This document shows, one piece after another, positions 24,843 to 30,765 of a DNA stretch of 30,765 bases; within the stretch, counting starts at the first letter, position 1, and each line of letters starts with the position of its first letter. The notes beneath the pieces were generated by a model that was not told where the DNA came from, ran no database searches, and saw only the letters and a program-made list of their open reading frames with translations. A program made the position numbers and the translations under genes. Location of the stretch: NCBI GenBank assembly GCA_031556405.1, contig JAVBTC010000183.1, positions 1 through 30,765 of the forward strand. Reading direction: 5' to 3'. This DNA is from WQZF01 sp031556405. Its GTDB lineage: Bacteria; Pseudomonadota; Gammaproteobacteria; Burkholderiales; Rhodocyclaceae.

Positions 24843-25621
24843 GAACCGATCAGCCCGGAAACCGGCGACGAGGGATCGGCGGCATAATATTTTTTCGGCA
24901 TGCGCCCGGCGAGAAATGCCTCGTGCCCCGCCTCGACCGCCTTTTTCATCGCGCCGGCCATTTTCACCGGGTCGCGCGCGTGCGCGATCGCGGTATTCGT
25001 CAGCACGCCGTCGCAGCCCAGCTCCATCGCGATCGTCGCATCCGACGCCGTGCCGACGCCGGCATCCACCAGCACCGGAACCTTTGCCCGCTCGATGATC
25101 AGACGCAGATTCCACGGATTGACGATACCCATCCCGGAACCAATCAGCGACGCCAGCGGCATGATCGCGACGCAGCCGATATCTTCGAGCATCCGCGCCT
25201 GGATCGGATCGTCGGCACAGTAAACCATCACCTGGAATCCCTCCCGGACCAGAATTTCCGCCGCTTTCAACGTCTCCGGCATATTGGGGAAAAGCGTTTC
25301 CGCGTCCCCCAATACCTCGAGCTTCACCAGCGCGTGCCCATCGAGCAGTTCGCGCGCCAGGAACAGCGTGCGCACCGCCTCATCGGCGCTGTAGCAGCCG
25401 GCGGTATTGGGCAGGATGGTATAGCGGGAGGGAGAAACCACATCGAGCAGATTCGGCTGCCCCGGCTCCTGGCCGATATTGCAGCGGCGGATCGCGACGG
25501 TAACGATTTCAGCGCCGGAAGCCTCGATGGCAGCCCCGGTCTCGGCAAAATCGCGATACTTTCCTGTGCCGACGAGCAGACGCGACGTATAGCTCCTGCC
25601 GGCAATCGTAAGCTGGTCCAT
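24839..25621 (-). CDS. thiG: Thiazole synthase ThiG
   Basis: ThiG forms the thiazole ring of thiamine from deoxyxylulose phosphate, dehydroglycine and ThiS thiocarboxylate. The 260-residue TIM-barrel protein starts with the canonical LTIAGRSYTSRLLVGTGKY. The Schiff-base lysine is Lys100 (ALVKLEVLGD), and the phosphate-binding region contains MPLASLIGSGMGI and VLVDAGVGTASDA. The ATG at 25621 has a weak Shine-Dalgarno. thiS lies 99 bases upstream on the same strand; thiO, thiC and thiE are not in the window. Confidence 0.97.
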   Translation of the reverse strand: MDQLTIAGRSYTSRLLVGTGKYRDFAETGAAIEASGAEIVTVAIRRCNIGQEPGQPNLLDVVSPSRYTILPNTAGCYSADEAVRTLFLARELLDGHALVKLEVLGDAETLFPNMPETLKAAEILVREGFQVMVYCADDPIQARMLEDIGCVAIMPLASLIGSGMGIVNPWNLRLIIERAKVPVLVDAGVGTASDATIAMELGCDGVLTNTAIAHARDPVKMAGAMKKAVEAGHEAFLAGRMPKKYYAADPSSPVSGLIGS

Positions 25622-25720
25622 GAATCGTTTTCTTTCGAAGAGGATTGGAGGAAATACTGACTAAGACAAAAGGAAGAAAAAAGAAGAAACGCCCCCCGGC
25701 TCGCACCGGTCCGCCCGGTT

Positions 25721-25921
25721 TCATCCACCGCCGACGGCAATGACGATTTCCAGACGATCGTCATCGTTCAGCACCGTTTCGGGATAACGACTTTTCGGCA
25801 CGATTTCGCCGTTTCTCTCGACGGCGATACGTTTTCCCGCCAGCGCCATGGCGGCGACCAGCCCCGCGACAGTCAGCGGTTCGGAAAATGTCCTGGATTC
25901 TCCATTGATCAGAAGACGCAT
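25721..25921 (-). CDS. thiS: Sulfur carrier protein ThiS
   Basis: This is the ubiquitin-like sulfur carrier for thiazole formation. The 66-residue protein begins MRLLINGESRTF and ends with the required C-terminal Gly-Gly (IAVGGG), the site of adenylation and thiocarboxylate formation. The frame stays open for another 45 codons upstream, but the ubiquitin fold starts at the ATG at 25921. No clear Shine-Dalgarno and no recognisable TPP riboswitch precede it. Confidence 0.93.
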   Translation of the reverse strand: MRLLINGESRTFSEPLTVAGLVAAMALAGKRIAVERNGEIVPKSRYPETVLNDDDRLEIVIAVGGG

Positions 25922-26423
25922 GGTCGTATCAACGCAACGCGCGGGAATAATGTACCGAAAAGGGGAAAAGTCGAGTGCGAGCGAAGAAAACGGAACACCG
26001 CATACAACCAATTGATTAAAAAGGGATTTTCTGCTCACAGAACGGGGCGAGGTCACATTATGTACCGCCCTTCCCCCATCGGCAAGTTAACGCAATCCAT
26101 TGAGATTTTCCAACGTCCATATACTGCCGCTACCGTGCCGCAGGATTGGAGATGGCCTTGACGACCTCGACGAACGGGCCATGTCGTTCAACAGTTCCAC
26201 ATTCATTGCTCCATTTGCGGATCAATGTTATCCAGAGCCCCCTATTTATCCCAACCATGAAGCAGGCCATGATCTCCCCATGCGCCATCCGAGGAACCCG
26301 TCATCAAGCAACCCTGGCGCATGGCATAAAAGGAAATAGTCGAAGCACTCGAAATCCGGCGGCAGCACGGTTCCGGCGCACGCCCACATTGATACGCCCT
26401 ATCTGATCACGAGGAGTTTTATC
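25922..26423. other. 500-base divergent intergenic region without a recognised gene
   Basis: This separates thiS (minus) from the isochorismatase-family gene (plus). It must hold both promoters, but I find no convincing -35/-10 pair for either. An imperfect 12-base palindrome (AACCAA/TTGATT) lies near 26006-26017. Two overlapping plus-strand frames (26100-26339 and 26146-26406) have no ribosome-binding site and no recognisable protein pattern. Composition is lower in GC than the flanks, so it may be decayed DNA at the border of the accessory region. Confidence 0.5.
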
Positions 26424-27011
26424 ATGGCTTACGAACGATTCACCGGAGAGAACACCGCCCTGCTGCTGATCGACCACCAGGTCGGCACCATGGGCTGGGT
26501 ACGCTCCATCTCCTTCGAGGAGATGAAGCGCAATGCGCTGATGCTGGCCAAGACCACCCGCATCCTGAAGATGCCGGTCGTGCTGACCTCCAGCATGGAG
26601 GAATACGCGCAGGGGCCGCTGCTGAGCGAACTGGAGACCATCCTGCCGGCCGAGTTCGCCGCCCGCATCCGGCGGGTGGGCATCGTCAACGCGATGGACG
26701 ATGCCAACTTCGCCGCCGCCGTCGAGGCGACCGAGCGCAGGAAGCTTGTCATCGCCGGCGTCACCAACGACGTCTGCACCGTATTCCCGGCATTGAGCCT
26801 GGTGCGCGACGGCTACGCGGTGCAGGTCGTCGCCGATGCCGGCGGTTCGCCGAGTAGGCTCGGTGACGACATGGCGCTGCGCCGCATGGAAAAGAACGGC
26901 GTCACGCTGTCGAGCACGAACCAGGTAATCGCCGAACTGGTGGGCAACTGGACGACGCCCGAAGGCAGCCGGATCGTACAGGATGTGGTGATGCCGGCCC
27001 TGCAGTCCTGA
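26424..27011 (+). CDS. Isochorismatase-family cysteine hydrolase (YcaC-like)
   Basis: This is a 195-residue hydrolase of the isochorismatase-like fold. Catalytic residues are visible: Asp17 (LLLIDHQ) and the nucleophile Cys118 (GVTNDVCT), with Arg83/Arg84 at the place of the basic residue of the triad. The spacing and the text VNAMDDANF and FPALSLVRDGY resemble E. coli YcaC, whose substrate is unsettled. It is not a siderophore isochorismatase, since no carrier domain is present. The ATG at 26424 has GAGGAG 7 bases upstream. A 36-codon ORF and a truncated NAD(P)-binding gene follow in the same direction. Confidence 0.88.
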   Translation: MAYERFTGENTALLLIDHQVGTMGWVRSISFEEMKRNALMLAKTTRILKMPVVLTSSMEEYAQGPLLSELETILPAEFAARIRRVGIVNAMDDANFAAAVEATERRKLVIAGVTNDVCTVFPALSLVRDGYAVQVVADAGGSPSRLGDDMALRRMEKNGVTLSSTNQVIAELVGNWTTPEGSRIVQDVVMPALQS

Positions 27012-27061
27012 TGCCATGAACGCGTCGACCGCGCGGCCAGCCATCCGTACCGCACCCTCTC

Positions 27062-27074
27062 AAGGAGCCTCCTT
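27062..27074 (+). promoter_or_regulatory. Hairpin that covers a ribosome-binding site
   Basis: AAGGA-gcc-TCCTT is a perfect 5-bp stem with a 3-nt loop. Its left arm is the Shine-Dalgarno sequence (AAGGAG) of the small ORF at 27076, so folding would hide it. Confidence 0.45.
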
Positions 27075-27075
27075 C

Positions 27076-27186
27076 ATGAACCCGAAGACGACCGCAGTAT
27101 TCGACCTTCCGACGATCACGGCTGAAGAAACACCGACAGCCGGTATCCAACTGGTGTCCTTCGAGATGGAGCCAAGCGAGCCATGA
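27076..27186 (+). CDS. Small ORF, 36 codons, unknown function
   Basis: This is a 36-residue acidic peptide (MNPKTTAVFDLPTITAEE and onward, ending MEPSEP). The ATG has a strong Shine-Dalgarno AAGGAG 8 bases upstream, and the stop overlaps the next start codon as ATGA, so it is probably translated and coupled to the NAD(P)-binding ORF. The same frame continues upstream to an ATG at 27016 (56 residues) without a good ribosome-binding site. It could be a leader peptide, the remnant of a larger gene or a true small protein. I do not recognise the sequence. Confidence 0.5.
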   Translation: MNPKTTAVFDLPTITAEETPTAGIQLVSFEMEPSEP

Positions 27187-27533
27187 TGGATTCCGAGGAA
27201 AAGATCATTGTCGTCGCCGGCGCGAGTGGATATCTGGGCAAGCTCATGTGTGACGCACTCTTGTCCCGCGCTCAGTTGGAAGGACGGTCTTTGCTGATTC
27301 GCGGGCTGGTGCGACGACGTGCAGGGCAAGCGCCTGTCACCTCGCCGAAGGGCGCTCCCACCGTCACAACCGGTCAACGGCTCGTCATCGAGCCGGTAGA
27401 CTACGACAGCGACACCCCACTGCCACAGACAGTTTCAGACTGGATTCCCCACCAATCGTCCGTCATGCGCAGGACTATCCACGGCCGGTCGCCAGCGTGC
27501 CTCTCACGGCGGCGTGCGGCCGGCGGTGGATAG
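27183..27533 (+). pseudogene. Truncated NAD(P)-binding Rossmann protein (atypical SDR/NmrA-like)
   Basis: The N-terminus KIIVVAGASGYLGKLMCDALL is a clear dinucleotide-binding fold with the GASGYLG motif (13-19), as in NmrA-like or NAD-dependent epimerase proteins of about 300 residues. The family-like text ends near residue 83 (VDYDSDTPLPQ, about 27430). After that the frame reads unrelated Arg/Ser-rich sequence and stops at residue 116. No continuation was found in the other frames up to 27700, so this looks like a deletion or recombination junction instead of a simple frameshift. A short folded product cannot be excluded. Confidence 0.7.
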
Positions 27534-27555
27534 CCCGTATTCATTGAGTCTGGAT

Positions 27556-27576
27556 GAAAACAGAGGCCTTGTTTTC
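27556..27576. repeat. Hairpin in the gap between converging genes
   Basis: GAAAACA (27556-27562) and TGTTTTC (27570-27576) form a perfect 7-bp stem with a 7-nt loop. It lies between the convergent truncated SDR gene and the copper-locus gene ending at 27705, where a terminator is expected, though no T-run follows on either strand. Confidence 0.4.
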
Positions 27577-27704
27577 GTCACATCTCTAACTCCAAAAAGG
27601 GCACAGAAGGGAATGGGAAGCGAAGAGGAATGGCCTTACCCTCAAAGGGAAAAGGTCTTCCCGTGTGGCGTTCTTGGTCGCTTCCTCCAGGCTCTCGCGG
27701 GAAG

Positions 27705-28568
27705 TCATAGCCCTGCCGGAACAGTGACGACGAATGGCACGGTTCGCACCTGGCCGTCGCCCTTAAACTGAATCCATAGCGCATACCGACCCGCATGGGG
27801 GGGCGTTGCGTGAAGCATCAGTTTGGCCGGGACGGCGGCCTTCGGGTCGACATGCGACCCGTGCGCGGCGTGGGCGCCTTTCGGTCCATCCGCCGCCATG
27901 GCGTGCGCGTGAACATAGCTGAGATCGTCGGTGCTCACGAACACTGCATGCGCCGGCACGCCAAGATAAAGCCCAAGGTCTCTGGCCGGTTTGCCGTCCT
28001 TCAGGATCGTCAACGCCATCATGCTCTCGGTCCCGGCCCGGAGAGCCGAGGTGTTCAATTCGACCTCATAGGGGCCATCGGATCCATTGACTGCACTGGC
28101 GGGCGCTGCTTGTTGCGGTGCTGCCGGGCTGCCTGCCGTACTGCCCACAGGTACTTCGAAGCGGATGACCTGCTGGCCGAGACCGCTCGGCACGGCGTCG
28201 GCGTAGACATGGTAGGTTCCAGGCTTCGGAAAGCTTATCGCGACCCGAAAGCGCCCGTCCGATCCAGGCTTGCCCGCATGTTCGTGCACGAAACTCGAGA
28301 AACCGCTGTCAGTCCCCAGCACGTGGAGTTGCTGCGTCAGTTCCTCGTCGAAGTGCGTGATTGGCCGACCCGTCGCCTTGTCGGCGAAAGCGATCAGCAA
28401 CTCCCGCGTGAGCGGTCCGGTTTCCCGGACAACGAGTTCGGCAGTGACCTTTTCGATCATGCCGGGAAGGGTAAAAGTGCCCTTCAGGGGCAACGTTCCC
28501 GCCGCGGATGACGGCATTGCCGCAGTACCCACCGCAGCGTCGATAGCAAAAAGGTGCTTGGTTTGCAT
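27705..28568 (-). CDS. Two-domain histidine-rich protein of the copper locus
   Basis: This is a 287-residue protein with two similar beta-rich halves joined by an Ala/Pro/Gln linker (about 143-165). Each half carries an aromatic-H-x-H motif: FVHEHA (His95, His97) and YVHAHA (His220, His222). Further His residues lie at 72, 82, 207, 233, 236, 239, 253 and 258, and each half has a P-x-A/P-G-x-Y turn before its last strand. This resembles YtkA/FixH-like or copper-locus exported proteins. The N-terminus has only a weak signal-peptide look (MQTKHLFAIDAAVGTAAM), so export is uncertain. The ATG at 28568 has AAGGAGT upstream. It follows the HMA gene by 16 bases and is presumably copper-induced with it. 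A periplasmic copper-binding role is inference. Confidence 0.7.
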   Translation of the reverse strand: MQTKHLFAIDAAVGTAAMPSSAAGTLPLKGTFTLPGMIEKVTAELVVRETGPLTRELLIAFADKATGRPITHFDEELTQQLHVLGTDSGFSSFVHEHAGKPGSDGRFRVAISFPKPGTYHVYADAVPSGLGQQVIRFEVPVGSTAGSPAAPQQAAPASAVNGSDGPYEVELNTSALRAGTESMMALTILKDGKPARDLGLYLGVPAHAVFVSTDDLSYVHAHAMAADGPKGAHAAHGSHVDPKAAVPAKLMLHATPPHAGRYALWIQFKGDGQVRTVPFVVTVPAGL

Positions 28569-28584
28569 AAGTATCACTCCTTGA

Positions 28585-28800
28585 TCACTTGGCTGTTGCT
28601 TCAGGCCGTTGCTTGTCTGGATATCCGGCCTCGCTTAGCACCGCGAGGAAAGCGCTCTCGTCCAGCGCGCTATCGACCCGAACTTCACGCGTGGGCGGGT
28701 CGGTTTCAATGCGGGCTTGCGGGTCGACACTCAGCAGCGCCTTGATGACGGACTTGGCGCAGCCGCCGCAAGTCATGTTGGGGATGTGGAAACGAAGCAT
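28585..28800 (-). CDS. Heavy-metal-associated (HMA) copper chaperone
   Basis: This 71-residue ferredoxin-like-fold metal chaperone has the metal-binding motif MTCGGC (Cys11, Cys14) after the first strand. Such CopZ-like proteins hand Cu(I) to CopA ATPases or buffer it in the cytoplasm. The ATG at 28800 has AGGAGA 6 bases upstream. It is the first gene of a two-gene unit with the histidine-rich protein, behind a MerR-type promoter, and downstream of the cueR-like gene on the same strand. Copper is inferred from the neighbours; the motif alone would also allow mercury or other soft metals. Confidence 0.88.
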   Translation of the reverse strand: MLRFHIPNMTCGGCAKSVIKALLSVDPQARIETDPPTREVRVDSALDESAFLAVLSEAGYPDKQRPEATAK

Positions 28801-28832
28801 CTTGATCTCCTGGTTGGTTACGGTGTTCAACC

Positions 28833-28863
28833 AGTATGGAGTTTGACAGCGTGGCAAGGTCAA
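28833..28863 (-). promoter_or_regulatory. MerR-family (CueR-type) promoter of the copper chaperone unit
   Basis: On the minus strand TTGACC (28858-28863) and CATACT (28833-28838) are 19 bases apart. That is the long spacing that MerR-family activators correct by twisting the DNA. An imperfect dyad (about 28839-28861, 7 of 11 arm positions paired) fills the spacer, and the text GACCTTGCCA resembles known copA/cue operators. The start would be near 28826. Confidence 0.7.
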
Positions 28864-29014
28864 GCGCTCTTCGACGAAATTTTTTGCTTCGATTTTCAAT
28901 AGCGAAATTCTTGCCACCGCGTTCGAGCGAACCCGGGAAAGGATGACCATCGAAGAAGCTGACCTCGGTTGTATGAGAACGATGCCGAGCAAGCTTGTGT
29001 GCGTTCACCTCAGC

Positions 29015-29512
29015 TCACGAATGAGTAACCGTGGCAGCGCGCTTGCGCGACGAGGCGGGTGTGTCGCCCCCGAACCGAGGCGTTTTATGTGGAACCTGGG
29101 AACACGGTTCCGCCGCTGCGGCGGTCGGTTCGGCCAGATCCTCGATGATCGGGCAATCCGGGCGGTCATTTCCATGGCAGCAACCGGCCAGGTGCTCGAG
29201 CGTTTGCACCATCGCTTGCAGTCCCGCGATCCTCGCCTTCAGTCCGGCGATGTGGGAGAGTGCCATCGCCTTGACGTCGGCACTCGCGCGGCCACGGTCG
29301 TGCCACAAGGCCAGGAGCTCCGAGATCTGTTCGACAGAGAACCCCAGGTCGCGTGCGCGACGGATGAAGCAAAGACTATGCACGTCCGGCAAGCTGTAAT
29401 TCCGGTAGCCAGCCTCGGAGCGCTCCGCTTTCGGAACCAAGCCAATCTGTTCGTAGTAGCGAATCATCTTCGCCGAGACGCCGGAGAATTTAGCCGCTTG
29501 TCCGATATTCAT
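29015..29512 (-). CDS. cueR: Cu(I)-responsive MerR-family regulator (CueR/HmrR)
   Basis: This 165-residue transcription factor has an N-terminal winged helix (MNIGQAAKFSGVSAKMIRYYEQIGL, with RNYSLPDVHSLCFIRRARDLGFS), a long dimerisation helix (about 78-108) and a metal-binding loop with Cys112 and Cys120, the same C-x7-C spacing and numbering as E. coli CueR, which selects Cu(I)/Ag(I)/Au(I). A polar tail of nearly 40 residues beyond the loop is longer than usual. The ATG at 29512 has GAGGAGAG upstream. It probably controls the promoter at 28833-28863 and the copA promoter outside the window. Confidence 0.9.
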   Translation of the reverse strand: MNIGQAAKFSGVSAKMIRYYEQIGLVPKAERSEAGYRNYSLPDVHSLCFIRRARDLGFSVEQISELLALWHDRGRASADVKAMALSHIAGLKARIAGLQAMVQTLEHLAGCCHGNDRPDCPIIEDLAEPTAAAAEPCSQVPHKTPRFGGDTPASSRKRAATVTHS

Positions 29513-29536
29513 TGTTCTCTCCTCATTGAGGATTCA

Positions 29537-29716
29537 TCAAATACCACCGAAAAACCGGCGGCTTATTCCATTGCCAAATCGCCGCTTCGACCACCGGCCG
29601 GAGCGGCAGCCATGCGGATAGGCGATGCCGTCGGCGGGCGCCGCTTCCAGGATGGTCACGCCCTCCGGCACAGCGATGGTGCATCCGGCTTGGCGTATCT
29701 CGATGTGTTTCGTCAT
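29537..29716 (-). pseudogene. Truncated [2Fe-2S] ferredoxin
   Basis: The 59-residue frame starts like a plant-type ferredoxin domain (KHIEIRQAGCTIAVPEGVTILEAA, then YPHGCRSGR) and includes the first cluster cysteine in HGCRSGR. Directly after it, where CxxC should come, the sequence becomes unrelated (WSKRRFGNG) and stops, so three of four cluster ligands are missing. The ATG at 29716 overlaps the stop of the glutaredoxin-like gene as ATGA, the relic of a coupled redox gene pair. It is almost certainly non-functional as an iron-sulfur protein. Confidence 0.75.
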
Positions 29717-29997
29717 GGCGCTCTCTCTCGGACAGAATTGAACAGACCGAGTGCCGCGGTCAGGTCGTTTTTTTTGCGGCGTGAACGTGCCGTCGAAGAC
29801 TTTTTCACCGACCAGGGTGATCGGGGCGACACGCACCCCGGTGCGTCTCTTGGCTTCGTCCATGATCGTGGGGTCGGTGAGGGCGCGTTCTTCGAACGCG
29901 ATCCTCTCTCTCGCTGGAGCCAATCCGTCAGCGCCCGGCAGCCGGGGCAAACCGGCGCCGTGCGGATGGTGGCGTAAGGATGAAATGCGTCATCCAT
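29713..29997 (-). pseudogene. Frameshifted glutaredoxin-like gene
   Basis: The gene starts at the ATG at 29997 (GGGGAGA upstream) with MDDAFHPYATIRTAPVCPGC, a thioredoxin-fold start with a CPGC active site. After DWLQRE the similarity moves to another frame (IAFEERALTDPTIMDEAKRR, then VAPITLVGEKVFDGTF) and returns to the first frame at DLTAALGL. Both shifts fall in simple repeats: the CT run at 29904-29912 and the T8 run at 29768-29775. Two extra bases at the first and one at the second would restore a single frame, so the changes sum to three. It may be a recent pseudogene, sequencing error or slippage-controlled. It lies between copA and the ferredoxin remnant. Confidence 0.75.
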
Positions 29998-30059
29998 GGC
30001 GGTCTCCCCGATCTCGTTTTGGTGTTCAGCCAGACGGCGCTTCGGCCTGGGATCGATAA

Positions 30060-30765
<706 letters not shown>

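Noticed and set aside
25922..26056. A 45-residue N-terminal extension of ThiS
   Set aside because: ThiS proteins are about 66 residues and begin at the ATG at 25921; the extension lies in the intergenic region.
25922..26100. TPP riboswitch upstream of thiS
   Set aside because: The conserved CTGAGA and related loop motifs in the right order were not found on the minus strand.
26100..26406. Two overlapping plus-strand frames of 79 and 86 codons
   Set aside because: No ribosome-binding site, no protein pattern, and they compete with each other; treated as non-coding.
27514..27796. Short frames on both strands between the truncated SDR gene and the copper locus
   Set aside because: No recognisable proteins and no start signals; they overlap each other and the 3' end of the histidine-rich gene.

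Overview
The window reads as chromosomal DNA of a Betaproteobacterium (Rhodocyclales/Nitrosomonadales-like). The basis is the GC-rich coding sequence, the minus-strand order mnmG-rsmG-parA-parB-atpIBEFHAGDC, and the overall character of the proteins. No rRNA, tRNA, CRISPR array or complete insertion sequence was seen.

Layout. (1) 1-1464: a hairpin-rich stretch and an unrecognised secreted protein with its own terminator. (2) 1465-8607: the complete F1Fo ATP synthase operon (atpIBEFHAGDC, minus strand), from a near-consensus sigma70 promoter to a symmetric terminator. (3) 8706-13032: parB, parA, rsmG and mnmG, with ATGA overlaps at mnmG/rsmG and parA/parB (chromosome segregation and rRNA/tRNA modification). 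(4) 13151-14694: an ahpC-ahpD peroxide-detoxification operon on the plus strand. It is preceded by a sequence that fits the four-part OxyR site and is closed by a terminator. (5) 14728-18075: two tandem paralogues with an N-terminal response-regulator receiver followed by TPR-like repeats. The upstream copy has lost the phosphoacceptor Asp and the C-terminal quarter. (6) 18348-25921: a minus-strand block of ybaK, an orphan membrane histidine kinase, xerD, ogt, a lipid A acyltransferase-like gene, trmB, thiG and thiS. thiS to ogt look like one transcription unit. (7) 26424-27533: an isochorismatase-family hydrolase, a 36-codon ORF and a truncated NAD(P)-binding protein, in a region with signs of decay. 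(8) 27705-30765: a copper locus on the minus strand, made of the 3' part of a Cu(I) P1B ATPase (copA), a frameshifted glutaredoxin-like gene, a truncated [2Fe-2S] ferredoxin, a CueR/HmrR regulator, a small HMA copper chaperone and a two-domain histidine-rich protein. The chaperone promoter has the 19-bp spacer and dyad typical of MerR-family control.

The left two thirds are ordinary core chromosome. The most unusual content is the receiver-TPR pair with its shared upstream elements, and the partly decayed copper and redox genes at the right end. All calls come from reading the sequence; no database search was possible.
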